A stretch of 7,294 nucleotides of DNA, from contig CAXGIQ010000071.1 of the NCBI GenBank assembly GCA_964009845.1, forward strand, positions 1-7,294, read 5' to 3'. Below, in pieces: positions 7,222-7,294 of this stretch. Each line of letters opens with the position of its first letter. Position 1 is the stretch's first letter. The notes under the pieces are model-generated. The model had not been told where the DNA came from, did not search any database, and saw only the letters and a list, made by a program, of their open reading frames with translations. A program made the translations under genes and the position numbers. This DNA comes from UBA7312 sp002715345 (GTDB lineage: Bacteria > Bacteroidota > Bacteroidia > Flavobacteriales > UBA7312).

Positions 7222-7266
7222 AGGAGGGTTTGGCTAAAATGTAAAAAGTATTACATTTGCCCTCCT
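7222..7266. repeat. Long inverted repeat spanning the tRNA promoter
   Basis: Outer arms AGGAGGG (7222-7228) and CCCTCCT (7260-7266) pair perfectly over 7 bp. Inner arms AAATGTAA (7237-7244) and TTACATTT (7251-7258) pair perfectly over 8 bp around a 6-nt loop. The two stems are separated by 8 unpaired bases on the left and 1 on the right; GGC (7232-7234) can instead pair with GCC (7259-7261). There is no T tract after the right arm, so it does not look like an ordinary intrinsic terminator for mutS. The right half contains the -7 box of the tRNA promoter. Confidence 0.7.
7229..7259 (+). promoter_or_regulatory. Promoter of the tRNA gene
   Basis: TTTG (7229-7232), a 19-nt spacer, then TACATTTG (7252-7259) match the Bacteroidota housekeeping promoter (-33 TTTG / -7 TAnnTTTG) in both boxes and in spacing. 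Transcription would begin near 7264, a few bases before the mature tRNA 5' end at 7271, giving a short 5' leader for RNase P to remove. This is the best promoter match in the window. Confidence 0.75.
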
Positions 7267-7270
7267 AATC

Positions 7271-7294
7271 GCGAGTGTAGCTCAGGGGTAGAGC
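7271..7294 (+). tRNA. tRNA gene, 5' part only (probably tRNA-Gly)
   Basis: The visible 24 bases fit the start of a tRNA. The 5' acceptor strand is GCGAGTG (7271-7277), followed by T8 and A9, then a D-arm with stem GCTC/GAGC (7280-7283 with 7291-7294) around the short 7-nt loop AGGGGTA. The anticodon lies beyond the window. The short D-loop and the GCG start resemble Bacteroidota glycine tRNAs, but the identity is a guess. The gene lies 58 bp downstream of mutS on the same strand and has its own strong promoter. Confidence 0.85.

Noticed and set aside
7222..7244. A strong Shine-Dalgarno-like AGGAGG followed 11 nt later by ATG TAA, a start-stop mini-ORF
   Set aside because: The ATG is followed at once by a stop, the element lies upstream of the predicted tRNA transcription start, and the AGGAGG is explained as an arm of the inverted repeat.
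1..7294. Search for mobile elements, CRISPR arrays, defence or biosynthetic systems
   Set aside because: No transposase, direct-repeat array, toxin-antitoxin pair or cluster of unknown genes is present; the genes are housekeeping or common envelope families.

Overview
This window most likely comes from a member of the Bacteroidota, probably Flavobacteriia-like. The DNA is AT-rich. Sequences matching the Bacteroidota -7 promoter element TAnnTTTG lie upstream of several genes, and Shine-Dalgarno sequences are absent at nearly all starts. The encoded proteins also have Bacteroidota character: a deoxynucleoside kinase of the Bacteroidota type, a TPR lipoprotein with the 'ASPEG' type of OmpA domain, and an OmpA/TSP3 outer-membrane protein. 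This assignment is by recognition of protein style, not by a database search.

Layout from left to right: (1) positions 1-528, + strand, the C-terminal part of a deoxynucleoside kinase whose 5' end lies outside the window; (2) positions 574-2223, - strand, a 549-residue lipoprotein with an OmpA-like domain and TPR-like repeats; (3) positions 2380-3993, + strand, a 537-residue OmpA-family outer-membrane protein with three calcium-binding-type TSP3 repeats; (4) positions 4024-4554, - strand, a small SpoU/TrmH-type RNA 2'-O-methyltransferase; (5) positions 4594-7212, + strand, full-length DNA mismatch repair protein MutS; (6) from 7271 to the window end, the 5' third of a tRNA gene, probably tRNA-Gly.

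The protein genes strictly alternate in strand (+ - + - +), so each appears to be its own transcription unit. The two convergent junctions (dNK/lipoprotein and OmpA/methyltransferase) each hold one compact hairpin flanked by A and T tracts, which should terminate transcription in both directions. The divergent junctions are a 156-bp region between the two cell-envelope genes, with a TAnnTTTG box facing each way, and a 39-bp region between the methyltransferase gene and mutS. The tRNA has a near-ideal Bacteroidota promoter (TTTG, 19 nt, TAnnTTTG) that lies inside a long inverted repeat.

Functionally the window is mostly housekeeping: nucleotide salvage, RNA modification, mismatch repair and a tRNA. 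Between these sits a divergent pair of envelope genes whose products both carry OmpA-type domains and may work at the outer membrane-peptidoglycan interface. I see no mobile element, CRISPR array, defence island or biosynthetic cluster, and no convincing sign of a new multi-gene system. The points most worth following up are the palindrome over the tRNA promoter, the paired OmpA-domain genes (one lacking the usual ligand-binding Asp), and the very short leader predicted for the OmpA/TSP3 gene.
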